Below, piece after piece: positions 1-5,677 of a stretch of 5,908 bases of DNA. Location of the stretch: the NCBI GenBank assembly GCA_004028495.1, contig MTKS01000115.1:1-5908 (forward strand), read 5' to 3'. Position 1 is the first letter of the stretch; every line of letters starts with the position of its first letter. This DNA is from Candidatus Electrothrix marina (GTDB taxonomy: Bacteria; Desulfobacterota; Desulfobulbia; Desulfobulbales; Desulfobulbaceae). Both the position numbers and the translations under genes were made by a program. The notes below the pieces were generated by a model. It did no database searches. It saw only the letters and a program-made list of their open reading frames with translations, and was not told where the DNA came from.

Positions 1-2
1 TG

Positions 3-935
3 TCGATCCCAGAAGGAGATGCGGGCGATGCCGAGGTCTGTCTTCGCCAGGGCCTGGAGCTGCTGGGGCGTGCCGCTACACATGTTTTTCAGGCGGATGC
101 TTCAAGGCCCCTGCCGTATCAGCTGAACCGCTTCGTTGCTTGGAGTGAACTTGACGAGCTCCCGCCAGCTACAAATAATATGACCATGCTGCCGCCGCCG
201 AACGAGCAGGTTGTTTCCATCCTTGAAACGATGTTCCGGGCTGAAAACTGGGAGGATCTGCTTGAAGCGGCAGAATCCCGGGTCCGGGAGCATCTGTTCT
301 GGCTGGATCTGAGTTATTACAGTTTCAGGGCATTGAAAGGGCTTGGCCATATGCTCGCCGCTCAGGCTGTGGAAAACGAGACCAGGCTGCATGTACTTAG
401 GCTGACAGGTAGCGAGTCCCTGTCCTTCAACGACGAACGTCCCTTTGCCTCGCAACAGACCAAGGACTGGCTTGCATCCGCTCCTGCTGTGCAGACAGGA
501 ACCGTTTCTTCCGGTTCTGAACCGGCATCGGGCGGAAAGCGGGAACAGGACGTTGCTCAGGATGTGGAGGAGGCTGTCCGTCTCTGTGCCGGTTCCGGTA
601 TCCAGGAAGCTCTGATCTGGTTGTCGGAACAAAAAAAAGGCGCCGGATCTCCCCGCAGAGAATTTATGTATGATGTGGGATTTTGTCGATTGCTTTTTCA
701 GGCTGACCGGACGGATATAGCCCTCTCGTTTGCAGAAAATCTGCTTATACGAATTGATCGTCACAAGTTGGAGCAATGGGAGCCTGAACTGGCTGCGCAG
801 GGGTTGGTCCAAATCTGCCGATGTCTGGTGAAAACCGATGACGGGGAGAGTGAGGGGGAAACTGTACAGAAAAGAAAACAGGTTGCAGCCCGCCTCGCTC
901 TGCTTGCACCGGATCAGATGCTGTCGTTGACATAG
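3..935 (+). CDS. tssA: Type VI secretion protein TssA, VasJ/ImpA type (5' end outside window)
   Basis: TssA binds the baseplate and membrane complex and then rides the distal end of the growing tail, where it primes and caps tube and sheath polymerisation in the cytoplasm. The frame is open from the first complete codon, so about 310 C-terminal residues are present and the N-terminus is missing. Residues 38-55 of the visible part (PYQLNRFVAWSELDELPP) match the end of the ImpA_N domain. The ATG at 180 falls after this conserved block and is therefore internal, not the start. Next come a PPP motif (64-66), the block WEDLLEAAESRV with HLFWLDL (83-103), a PFA...WL segment (147-157), a low-complexity Ser/Gly linker (about 160-185), and a helical VasJ-like C-terminal domain containing IDRHKLEQWEPELA (251-264). 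An A8 tract lies at 631-638. The stop is TAG at 933-935, 126 bp before tssB. Assignment as TssA is secure; the subclass is inferred from the C-terminal domain. Confidence 0.93.
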   Translation, partial: SIPEGDAGDAEVCLRQGLELLGRAATHVFQADASRPLPYQLNRFVAWSELDELPPATNNMTMLPPPNEQVVSILETMFRAENWEDLLEAAESRVREHLFWLDLSYYSFRALKGLGHMLAAQAVENETRLHVLRLTGSESLSFNDERPFASQQTKDWLASAPAVQTGTVSSGSEPASGGKREQDVAQDVEEAVRLCAGSGIQEALIWLSEQKKGAGSPRREFMYDVGFCRLLFQADRTDIALSFAENLLIRIDRHKLEQWEPELAAQGLVQICRCLVKTDDGESEGETVQKRKQVAARLALLAPDQMLSLT

Positions 936-941
936 CAGCTC

Positions 942-973
942 AACGACAACTTTAATGGTACAAAGTGGTTGTT
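942..973 (+). terminator. Hairpin after tssA, possible weak terminator
   Basis: An imperfect inverted repeat begins seven bases after the tssA stop. Arm 942-953 pairs with arm 962-973 around an 8-base loop, giving 12 positions with one A-G mismatch and one G-T wobble. No T-run follows directly, so it is not a textbook intrinsic terminator. It may be a 3'-end stabilising hairpin or a weak terminator separating the tssA transcript from the promoter ahead of tssB. Confidence 0.4.
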
Positions 974-1001
974 AATAGTAATTACATGAAAAAAAATAAG
1001 A

Positions 1002-1030
1002 TTGACAACACCCTTGTTCGGTGTTATTTA
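1002..1030 (+). promoter_or_regulatory. Predicted sigma70 promoter for tssB-tssC-hcp
   Basis: A perfect -35 box TTGACA (1002-1007) is followed after exactly 17 bases by TATTTA (1025-1030), which matches the TATAAT consensus at three of six positions. A TG at 1022-1023 with one base between makes it an extended -10 element, which can offset the weak hexamer. The stretch just upstream (973-1000) is AT-rich with an A8 run at 989-996, like an UP element. A start near 1037 would leave a leader of about 25 bases before tssB. A second TAAAAT at 1035-1040 is closer to consensus but badly spaced from TTGACA. Confidence 0.6.
1007..1025. promoter_or_regulatory. Dyad over the promoter spacer, candidate operator
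   Basis: AACACC (1007-1012) and GGTGTT (1020-1025) form a perfect 6-bp inverted repeat around 7 bases. It overlaps the last base of the -35 box, spans the spacer and touches the first base of the -10 box. A dimeric repressor bound here would block RNA polymerase. It lacks a following T-run, so an operator reading is favoured over a terminator. No regulator family can be named from this alone. Confidence 0.35.
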
Positions 1031-1061
1031 AAAATAAAATATTTAAAGAAAGGGGAGAGCT

Positions 1062-1547
1062 ATGGCGCAGCAAGGATCTGTCGCACCCAAAGAACGGGTT
1101 AATGTTGTCTATCGACCTGCGACCGGGGATGCCAAGGAAGAGGTTGAGCTGCCTCTCAAGGTGCTGGTGATGGGAGACTTCACTTTGCGTGAAGATGATC
1201 GGGCTGTTGAAGACCGCAAACCCATCAATATTGACAAGGATAATTTCAATGATGTCCTTGCCGGACAGAAATTGCAATTAAAGACAGCTGTCCCGGACAC
1301 ACTTTCCCGCGAGCCTGATGCGGAAATGAACCTTGAGCTTGATTTCAAATCCATCAAAGATTTTACACCGGATGCGATAGTGGAAAAGGTTCCACAGTTG
1401 AAACAGCTCCTTGAATTAAGAGAAGCACTCAAGGCTGTTAAAGGGCCGTTGGGAAATGTTCCGGCATTTAAGAAAAAGCTCTCGTCCATTATTGACGATG
1501 AAGTCGCCAAAGCAAAGCTGTTGGCGGAGCTTGGTATTGAAGAATAG
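1062..1547 (+). CDS. tssB: Type VI secretion contractile sheath small subunit TssB (VipA)
   Basis: TssB pairs with TssC to form the cytoplasmic contractile sheath that drives the Hcp tube out of the cell. At 161 residues it has the normal family length. The N-terminal region holds VNVVYRP (13-19) and the hallmark ELPLKVLVMGDFT (29-41), followed by the PINIDKDNF block (54-62). The middle carries MNLELDFKSIKDFTPDAIV (89-107), the conserved DF-P motif, and the C-terminal helix PQLKQLLELREAL (111-123) leads into the segment that interlocks with TssC. The ATG at 1062 is preceded by AGGGGAG (1051-1057) with about four bases of spacing. It is the first gene behind the promoter at 1002-1030 and is followed by tssC after a 17-base gap, so the two are co-transcribed. 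No anomalies seen. Confidence 0.98.
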   Translation: MAQQGSVAPKERVNVVYRPATGDAKEEVELPLKVLVMGDFTLREDDRAVEDRKPINIDKDNFNDVLAGQKLQLKTAVPDTLSREPDAEMNLELDFKSIKDFTPDAIVEKVPQLKQLLELREALKAVKGPLGNVPAFKKKLSSIIDDEVAKAKLLAELGIEE

Positions 1548-1564
1548 AGGAGCAGAGAAATAAT

Positions 1565-3052
1565 ATGGCCGAAAATCAAAAAGAAGCCGCGCAGGAAGTA
1601 TCGGCCCAGGAAGGAGACTCTCTCTCCTTGTTGGATGAAATTGTCCGGGAAACCAAGTTGTCGCCAGGTGATGAAGGATATGAAGTCACCAAACTTGGCT
1701 TGCAGACATTTATTGATGCGTTACTCCAGCCGGGTCGGGAAGGAGATAAGGTCAGTCAAGGTTTAGTTGATGAAATGATAGCTGATCTGGACCGGAAACT
1801 CTCCGGGCAGATGAACTTAATTCTGCATAATAAAGAATTTCAGCAGCTGGAAGCAGCTTGGCGTTCTCTCAAATATCTTGTCGATCATACGGATTTTCGG
1901 GAAAATGTTAAAATAGAAGTACTGAACGTCAGTAAGCAGGATCTGATTGATGATTTTGAGGATTCTCCGGAAGTTGTTAAGTCGGGCCTGTATAAACTTG
2001 CCTACACGGCAGAATACGGGCAGTTCGGTGGCCAGCCCTACGGCATGATGCTGGGGAATTTTGACTTCGGCCCCGGCAATCAGGACGTTGCCGTGCTGCG
2101 CAATATCGCCAGTATTGCAACCATGTCCCATGCTCCGTTCTCCGCTGCGGCAGGTCCGTCCTTTTTCGGACTTGATGACTTTTCCGGCCTGCCCAATCTA
2201 AAGGATTTAAAATCCATTTTTGAGGGGCCGCAGTACACCAAATGGCGCTCTTTGCGTCAGTCCGAGGATTCACGTAATGTGGCGCTTGCCCTGCCGCGTT
2301 TTCTGCTGCGTCTTCCTTACGGTCCGGACAATATTCCTGTGAAGAGTTTTCATTATACAGAGGAGGTTGCCGATGGTGATGCATCCTTTCTCTGGGGCAA
2401 TGCCGCTTTTGCCTTTACCGCCAGAATCACGGATAGTTTTGCTAAATACCGCTGGTGTGCAAATATTATCGGTCCCCAGGGGGGTGGAGCAGTAGAAGAC
2501 CTGCCGCTGTATCAGTTTGAGGCCATGGGTGAGCTGCAGAATAAGATTCCCACTCAGATTGAAATTTCCGACCGAAAAGAATTTGAACTGGCAGAAGAGG
2601 GCTTCATGGCCCTGACCATGCGCAAGGGCAGTGATAACGCCGCCTTTTTTTCCGCCAACTCTATTCAACAGCCTAAAGTATTTCCCAATACCGAAGAGGG
2701 CAAGCAGGCTGAACTCAACTATAAGCTCGGAACCCAATTACCCTATACCTTTGTTGTCAGCCGTATTGCCCATTACCTGAAGGTGATTCAGCGGGAAAAT
2801 ATCGGTACCTGGAAGGAGCGGGGTGAGCTGGAAGACGAGTTGAACAAGTGGATCGGTCAATATGTCTCTAATCAGGAAAATCCCGGTCCCGGCGTCCGCA
2901 GTCGCCGCCCTTTGCGTCAGGCAAAGATCGAAGTGTCCGATGTTGCCGGAGAACCTGGATGGTACAGGGTCGGCATGAAGCTGCAGCCACATTTTAAATA
3001 CATGGGCGCCTCGTTCACCCTGTCGCTTGTGGGTAAACTGGATAAAACGTAA
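1565..3052 (+). CDS. tssC: Type VI secretion contractile sheath large subunit TssC (VipB)
   Basis: TssC is the larger sheath protein and forms the bulk of each sheath layer with TssB. Its 495 residues equal the usual family length. The N-terminal helix SLLDEIVRETKLSP (21-34) corresponds to the segment that the ATPase ClpV (TssH) recognises in VipB when it recycles contracted sheaths, so a clpV gene is expected nearby outside the window. Conserved blocks follow: HNKEFQQLEAAWRSLKYLV (88-106), YGMMLGNFDFG (159-169), LRNIASIATMSHAPF (178-192), LALPRFLLRLPYG (241-253), FLWGNAAFAF (275-284) and PTQIEISDRKEFELAEEGF (329-347). The C-terminal part has LPYTFVVSRIAHYLKV (392-407), the RPLRQAKIEV strand (448-457) and the closing PHFKYMGASFTLSLVGKL (475-492). 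AGGAG at 1548-1552 sits 12 bases before the ATG, a rather long spacing, perhaps helped by coupling to tssB. Confidence 0.99.
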   Translation: MAENQKEAAQEVSAQEGDSLSLLDEIVRETKLSPGDEGYEVTKLGLQTFIDALLQPGREGDKVSQGLVDEMIADLDRKLSGQMNLILHNKEFQQLEAAWRSLKYLVDHTDFRENVKIEVLNVSKQDLIDDFEDSPEVVKSGLYKLAYTAEYGQFGGQPYGMMLGNFDFGPGNQDVAVLRNIASIATMSHAPFSAAAGPSFFGLDDFSGLPNLKDLKSIFEGPQYTKWRSLRQSEDSRNVALALPRFLLRLPYGPDNIPVKSFHYTEEVADGDASFLWGNAAFAFTARITDSFAKYRWCANIIGPQGGGAVEDLPLYQFEAMGELQNKIPTQIEISDRKEFELAEEGFMALTMRKGSDNAAFFSANSIQQPKVFPNTEEGKQAELNYKLGTQLPYTFVVSRIAHYLKVIQRENIGTWKERGELEDELNKWIGQYVSNQENPGPGVRSRRPLRQAKIEVSDVAGEPGWYRVGMKLQPHFKYMGASFTLSLVGKLDKT

Positions 3053-3057
3053 GCAGG

Positions 3058-3071
3058 ACCGCATAAGCGGT
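3058..3071 (+). other. Small hairpin between tssC and hcp
   Basis: ACCGC (3058-3062) and GCGGT (3067-3071) form a perfect 5-bp stem closed by an ATAA tetraloop, five bases after the tssC stop and upstream of the hcp ribosome binding site. An A-rich stretch follows, not a T-run, so it should not terminate. It could protect the 5' end of a processed hcp transcript. It is short enough to be chance. Confidence 0.3.
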
Positions 3072-3094
3072 AAAAATAACATCACCATAGTACA

Positions 3095-3103
3095 AAAGGA
3101 GGT
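3095..3103 (+). promoter_or_regulatory. Near-perfect ribosome binding site of hcp
   Basis: AAAGGAGGT is an extended complement of the 16S rRNA 3' end, with six bases before the hcp ATG at 3110. It is clearly stronger than the sites of tssC and tssF in this window. This fits the need for many Hcp copies per firing event. Confidence 0.85.
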
Positions 3104-3109
3104 CGTCAA

Positions 3110-3601
3110 ATGGCAAACACAATGTATCTGACACTTACAGGAGCGAGTACAGGTCCTATCAAAGGTGATTGCGCGCAGGCCGGACGTGAGGACATGATCT
3201 TAGTCTATGATTTTGATCATACAGTTGAAGTTCCCGTAGACAACCATACCGGCTTGGCAACCGGACAGCGTATTCATAAACCGCTGAAGATCACCAAGCA
3301 TAAAGATCAGTCCACCCCGCTTCTTTATCAGGCCTGCTGTACCGGTGAGCAGATTACAGACTTTGAGCTGCATTTTTATCGTATTAACGACAAGGGGAAG
3401 GAAGAGCAGTACTTTACCATCAAGCTGACAAATGCCGTTATTGTTACAATGCAGGAGCATACTCCTATGACCTTTCTGCCGGAAAATAAACCGTATCACG
3501 ATATGGAGGTAGTATGGTTTTCCTACGAAAAAATTGTCTGGACGTATAATCCGGACGGTATTGAATCCGAAGATGACTGGAAATCCCCGAATGCTGCATA
3601 A
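3110..3601 (+). CDS. hcp: Type VI secretion inner tube protein Hcp (TssD)
   Basis: Hcp forms hexameric rings that stack into the inner tube of the T6SS. It is ejected into target cells or the medium with VgrG and effectors. The 163 residues fit the family. The sequence resembles Vibrio-type Hcp more than Pseudomonas Hcp1: MYLTLTG (5-11), a GREDMILVYDFDH block (25-37), GQRIHKPLKITKHKD (52-66), STPLLYQACCTGE (68-80), the FYRINDKGKEEQYFTIKL strand region (89-106), and the C-terminal MEVVWFSYEKIVWTY (132-146) ending in the typical DDW (155-157). There is no signal peptide, as expected for this one-step pathway, and no C-terminal effector extension, so it is a structural Hcp. Its place between tssC and tssE also fits the core tube gene. 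Adjacent cysteines at 76-77 plus one at 21 are slightly unusual. The start is fixed by the strong site at 3095-3103. Confidence 0.98.
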   Translation: MANTMYLTLTGASTGPIKGDCAQAGREDMILVYDFDHTVEVPVDNHTGLATGQRIHKPLKITKHKDQSTPLLYQACCTGEQITDFELHFYRINDKGKEEQYFTIKLTNAVIVTMQEHTPMTFLPENKPYHDMEVVWFSYEKIVWTYNPDGIESEDDWKSPNAA

Positions 3602-3609
3602 TTGAGCAT

Positions 3610-3665
3610 AACCGAAGCCTGCATGAGCGTTCTTCCGGGAGCCTTTCAGCAGGTTTCGGTTTTCT
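3610..3665 (+). terminator. Long hairpin with short T-run after hcp, probable attenuator
   Basis: Arm 3610-3622 (AACCGAAGCCTGC) pairs with arm 3649-3661 (GCAGGTTTCGGTT) over 13 positions with a single G-T wobble. The loop is 26 bases. The 3' arm runs into TTTTCT (3660-3665). It begins nine bases after the hcp stop at 3599-3601. The T-run is short and the loop large, so partial termination is more likely than a full stop. This would raise the hcp message relative to tssE and tssF, which have no clear promoter of their own. Confidence 0.6.
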
Positions 3666-3679
3666 GAGCAAACCACCTT

Positions 3680-3690
3680 GGGGGGGGAAG
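3680..3690 (+). promoter_or_regulatory. G8 tract acting as tssE ribosome binding site
   Basis: Eight consecutive G residues (3680-3687) are followed by AAG, five bases before the ATG at 3696. This purine-rich block is the only plausible ribosome binding site for tssE, and it argues for the ATG start rather than the TTG at 3678, which overlaps the tract. A homopolymer of this length can slip during replication, changing the spacing to the start codon. Confidence 0.55.
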
Positions 3691-3695
3691 TCGTT

Positions 3696-4109
3696 ATGTT
3701 ACGAGAACGTCTACTTGAACGTATAACGCGTCTGGAGAAAGAAGAAAAAGGGCACCGGGAAAAGCCAGCAGCAACCGATGAAACCCGATCAATTCTTCAG
3801 CACCTCGCGCGTCTGCTCAATACCAGACAGGGAAGTGTGTCCATCCTGCCGGACTACGGGGTTCCGGATATGACCAATGTGCCCGGGGATTCCGTCCAAG
3901 AGATCAGGCAGAATGTTGAACAGATCTTGCAAAAAATCGTTCAAAAATATGAGCCACGTCTGGCTAAAATTCAGATGACCATGAACCAGAGTGAAAGGGA
4001 TCCCTTTGCACTCCGTTTTCGGATTGAAGCGGTCTTGGCTGACCAGGAAGATATACCTGTTACCTTTGAAACCGTTGTCTCCACAGACGGTCATATCGGA
4101 ATCAGTTGA
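3696..4109 (+). CDS. tssE: Type VI secretion baseplate subunit TssE (gp25-like)
   Basis: TssE is the T6SS counterpart of phage T4 gp25, a baseplate wedge protein that forms a complex with TssF, TssG and TssK and from which sheath assembly starts. Counting from the ATG at 3696, the product is 137 residues, within the usual range. Features are the N-terminal LLERI segment (6-10), then LARLLNTRQGSVSILPDYGVPDM (38-59), which is the family signature, and a helix VQEIRQNVEQIL (67-78). The YEPRL sequence (85-89) contains the E-x-R motif conserved in TssE and gp25. The DPFALRFRIEAVL strands (102-114) lie near the C-terminus. An in-frame TTG at 3678 would add six residues (MGGEVV), but it lies over the G8 ribosome binding site and is disfavoured. 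The tagJ gene found between hcp and tssE in some clusters, such as Pseudomonas HSI-I, is absent here; only the hairpin region separates them. Confidence 0.96.
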   Translation: MLRERLLERITRLEKEEKGHREKPAATDETRSILQHLARLLNTRQGSVSILPDYGVPDMTNVPGDSVQEIRQNVEQILQKIVQKYEPRLAKIQMTMNQSERDPFALRFRIEAVLADQEDIPVTFETVVSTDGHIGIS

Positions 4110-4207
4110 CACCGGTTAATCAGACAGTTTGAGAAATATACGTCGTTGCTGTAGAGATCAACTTTTTCACCTGTTCCCGCCAATTATTACCCCATCCCGG
4201 AAAAAAC

Positions 4208-5677
4208 GTGTCCGATTTCAACAAACACTACCAGCAAGAGCTGCACAACATCAAGAGTTTAGCTCGTGAATTCGCAGAGTTGCACCCTGCAGTCGCTTCC
4301 ATGCTCAGCGGGCAGTCCACAGATCCTGATGTGGAAAGACTGCTTGAAGGAACAGCCTTTCTGACCGGACTTCTGAAGCAGAAACTGGAAGATTCTTTAC
4401 CTGAGATTATTCATCTGCTTACGGAACTTGTTTTTCCCCACTTTCTGCGTTCTGTTCCATCTCTGACACTTATACAATTTATACCGAAAAACGGTCTCCA
4501 GGAAACGATCCGGATCCCCGGAGGTACGTCCCTGCGTTCTGCCGAAATCCAAGGCACATCCTGCCTGTTTCGCACCTGTTTCTCATGCGATGTGAATCCG
4601 TTACGCATGGTAAAAATAGAAAAAGATGATGTATCCTCGCGCAACCAATCCATTACCCTGCACCTTGAGCTGACCGGAGGCTCTCTTGCTACATGGCGTC
4701 CTGATTCGTTATCCTTTTTCCTCGGTGGTTCCTACAGCGTAGCCAGTAACCTGTTCATGGTGCTTTGCCTCCATCTTCATCGTATTATTGTACGTTCCGG
4801 CGATGAAAAATACTCCTGCACCCTTGATTCGGCAATGCTCAAACCGGCTTCCCTGAAACGGGAAAACAGCCTGCAGCCCTATCCGGGCAGGTCTTTCGGC
4901 GGTTACCGTCTACTCCAGGAATACTTTATTCTTCCGAATAAATTTCTTTATCTTGAATTGTTCGGTCTTGAGCAATGGCGGCAGCGGGGAGATTCCCGGC
5001 ATTTCAGCATAACCTTTGAACTGGACAGATTGCCTGAAGCAATCGCAACAACCATAGGCAATGACTCTTTTCTTCTTGCCACAATTCCGGCAATCAATCT
5101 GTTCCGGCATGAAGCCGAACCTATTCTCTTTGATCATCAGCTGGACAAAATACGGATAACTCCGGCGATGGTGGACGGACGGCGCCCCGAAGTCTACAGC
5201 GTGGACAAGGTTACCGGCTTCAGCCGGGGGGCGGTCAGGAAAAAAGAATACACCCCGCAAATCGGTTTCGGTGATCAAAAAAGCGGAGGAGACAGCTACA
5301 CTCTGCTCCATTCGATTTCCGCCGTGCATAACCGCCCGGAAGTGGCTTTACGATTTGCCTATCCTTCCGGAGCCGAATCGTTGATTGAGGAGACACTGAC
5401 AGTCCGGCTCACCTGCTCTGACGGAGATCTTTCAGCCGAACTTAAACCGGGAGAGATCAACCGTCCCACTGCGGATACTCCGGAACTTATCGACTTTAAA
5501 AACCTGATGCAGCCGACCCGGCCCATTGACCCGCCCATCGCCGGTGATACGCTCTGGTATTTTCTTTCCCATTTTTCGCTCAACCTGTTCAGTCTGAGTG
5601 ATGTGAACAGTCTGCGCAAATTACTGCGCCTCTATATTTTCAGTCATGGTCGTGACCGGGCCGGTCGAGGCCAATGA
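4208..5677 (+). CDS. tssF: Type VI secretion baseplate subunit TssF (VasA/ImpG), main part, ended early by a frameshift
   Basis: TssF is the large wedge protein of the T6SS baseplate (counterpart of T4 gp6/gp7), working with TssG, TssE and TssK. The frame begins at GTG 4208 with FNKHYQQELHNIKSLAREF (4-22). No in-frame ATG lies in the gap after tssE, and only a weak GGA (4199-4201) serves as ribosome binding site. Family blocks include TDPDVERLLEGTAFLTGLL (38-56), FPHFLRSVPS (76-85), GYRLLQEYFILPNKFLYLEL (232-251), PAINLFRHEAEPI (294-306), EVYSVDKVTG (328-337), LTCSDGDL (401-408) and LWYFLSHFSLNL (449-460) with LRKLLRLYIF (469-478). After residue 479 the frame reads an unrelated tail (HGRDRAGRGQ) and stops at 489. 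TssF proteins normally run to about 580-620 residues, and the missing part is found in the next frame. One extra base near 5658-5662 explains the break. It may be a real mutation or a sequence error. Confidence 0.95.
   Translation: MSDFNKHYQQELHNIKSLAREFAELHPAVASMLSGQSTDPDVERLLEGTAFLTGLLKQKLEDSLPEIIHLLTELVFPHFLRSVPSLTLIQFIPKNGLQETIRIPGGTSLRSAEIQGTSCLFRTCFSCDVNPLRMVKIEKDDVSSRNQSITLHLELTGGSLATWRPDSLSFFLGGSYSVASNLFMVLCLHLHRIIVRSGDEKYSCTLDSAMLKPASLKRENSLQPYPGRSFGGYRLLQEYFILPNKFLYLELFGLEQWRQRGDSRHFSITFELDRLPEAIATTIGNDSFLLATIPAINLFRHEAEPILFDHQLDKIRITPAMVDGRRPEVYSVDKVTGFSRGAVRKKEYTPQIGFGDQKSGGDSYTLLHSISAVHNRPEVALRFAYPSGAESLIEETLTVRLTCSDGDLSAELKPGEINRPTADTPELIDFKNLMQPTRPIDPPIAGDTLWYFLSHFSLNLFSLSDVNSLRKLLRLYIFSHGRDRAGRGQ

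Noticed and set aside
102..812. Long minus-strand open frame opposite tssA
   Set aside because: It is antisense to conserved TssA coding sequence, has no recognisable domain and no ribosome binding site context; similar minus-strand frames opposite the other genes are rejected for the same reason.
180..935. ATG at 180 as the start of the first gene
   Set aside because: The same frame is open back to the window edge and encodes conserved TssA sequence (PYQLNRFVAWSEL) upstream of this ATG.
957..972. TGGTAC...GTTGTT as a sigma54 promoter
   Set aside because: The spacing between GG and the TTG element is two bases too long and the -12 GC is missing.
3678..3695. TTG at 3678 as the start of tssE
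   Set aside because: It overlaps the G8 ribosome binding site, adds residues not typical of the family, and the ATG at 3696 is well spaced from that site.
4106..4111. TTGACA overlapping the tssE stop as a -35 box for a tssF promoter
   Set aside because: At 17 bases downstream there is only TTGAGA, and the AT-rich AATATA comes 23 bases away, too far for a sigma70 promoter.
4145..4167. GTTG...CAAC followed by TTTTT as a terminator after tssE
   Set aside because: The stem is only four base pairs with a 10-base loop, too weak to support.
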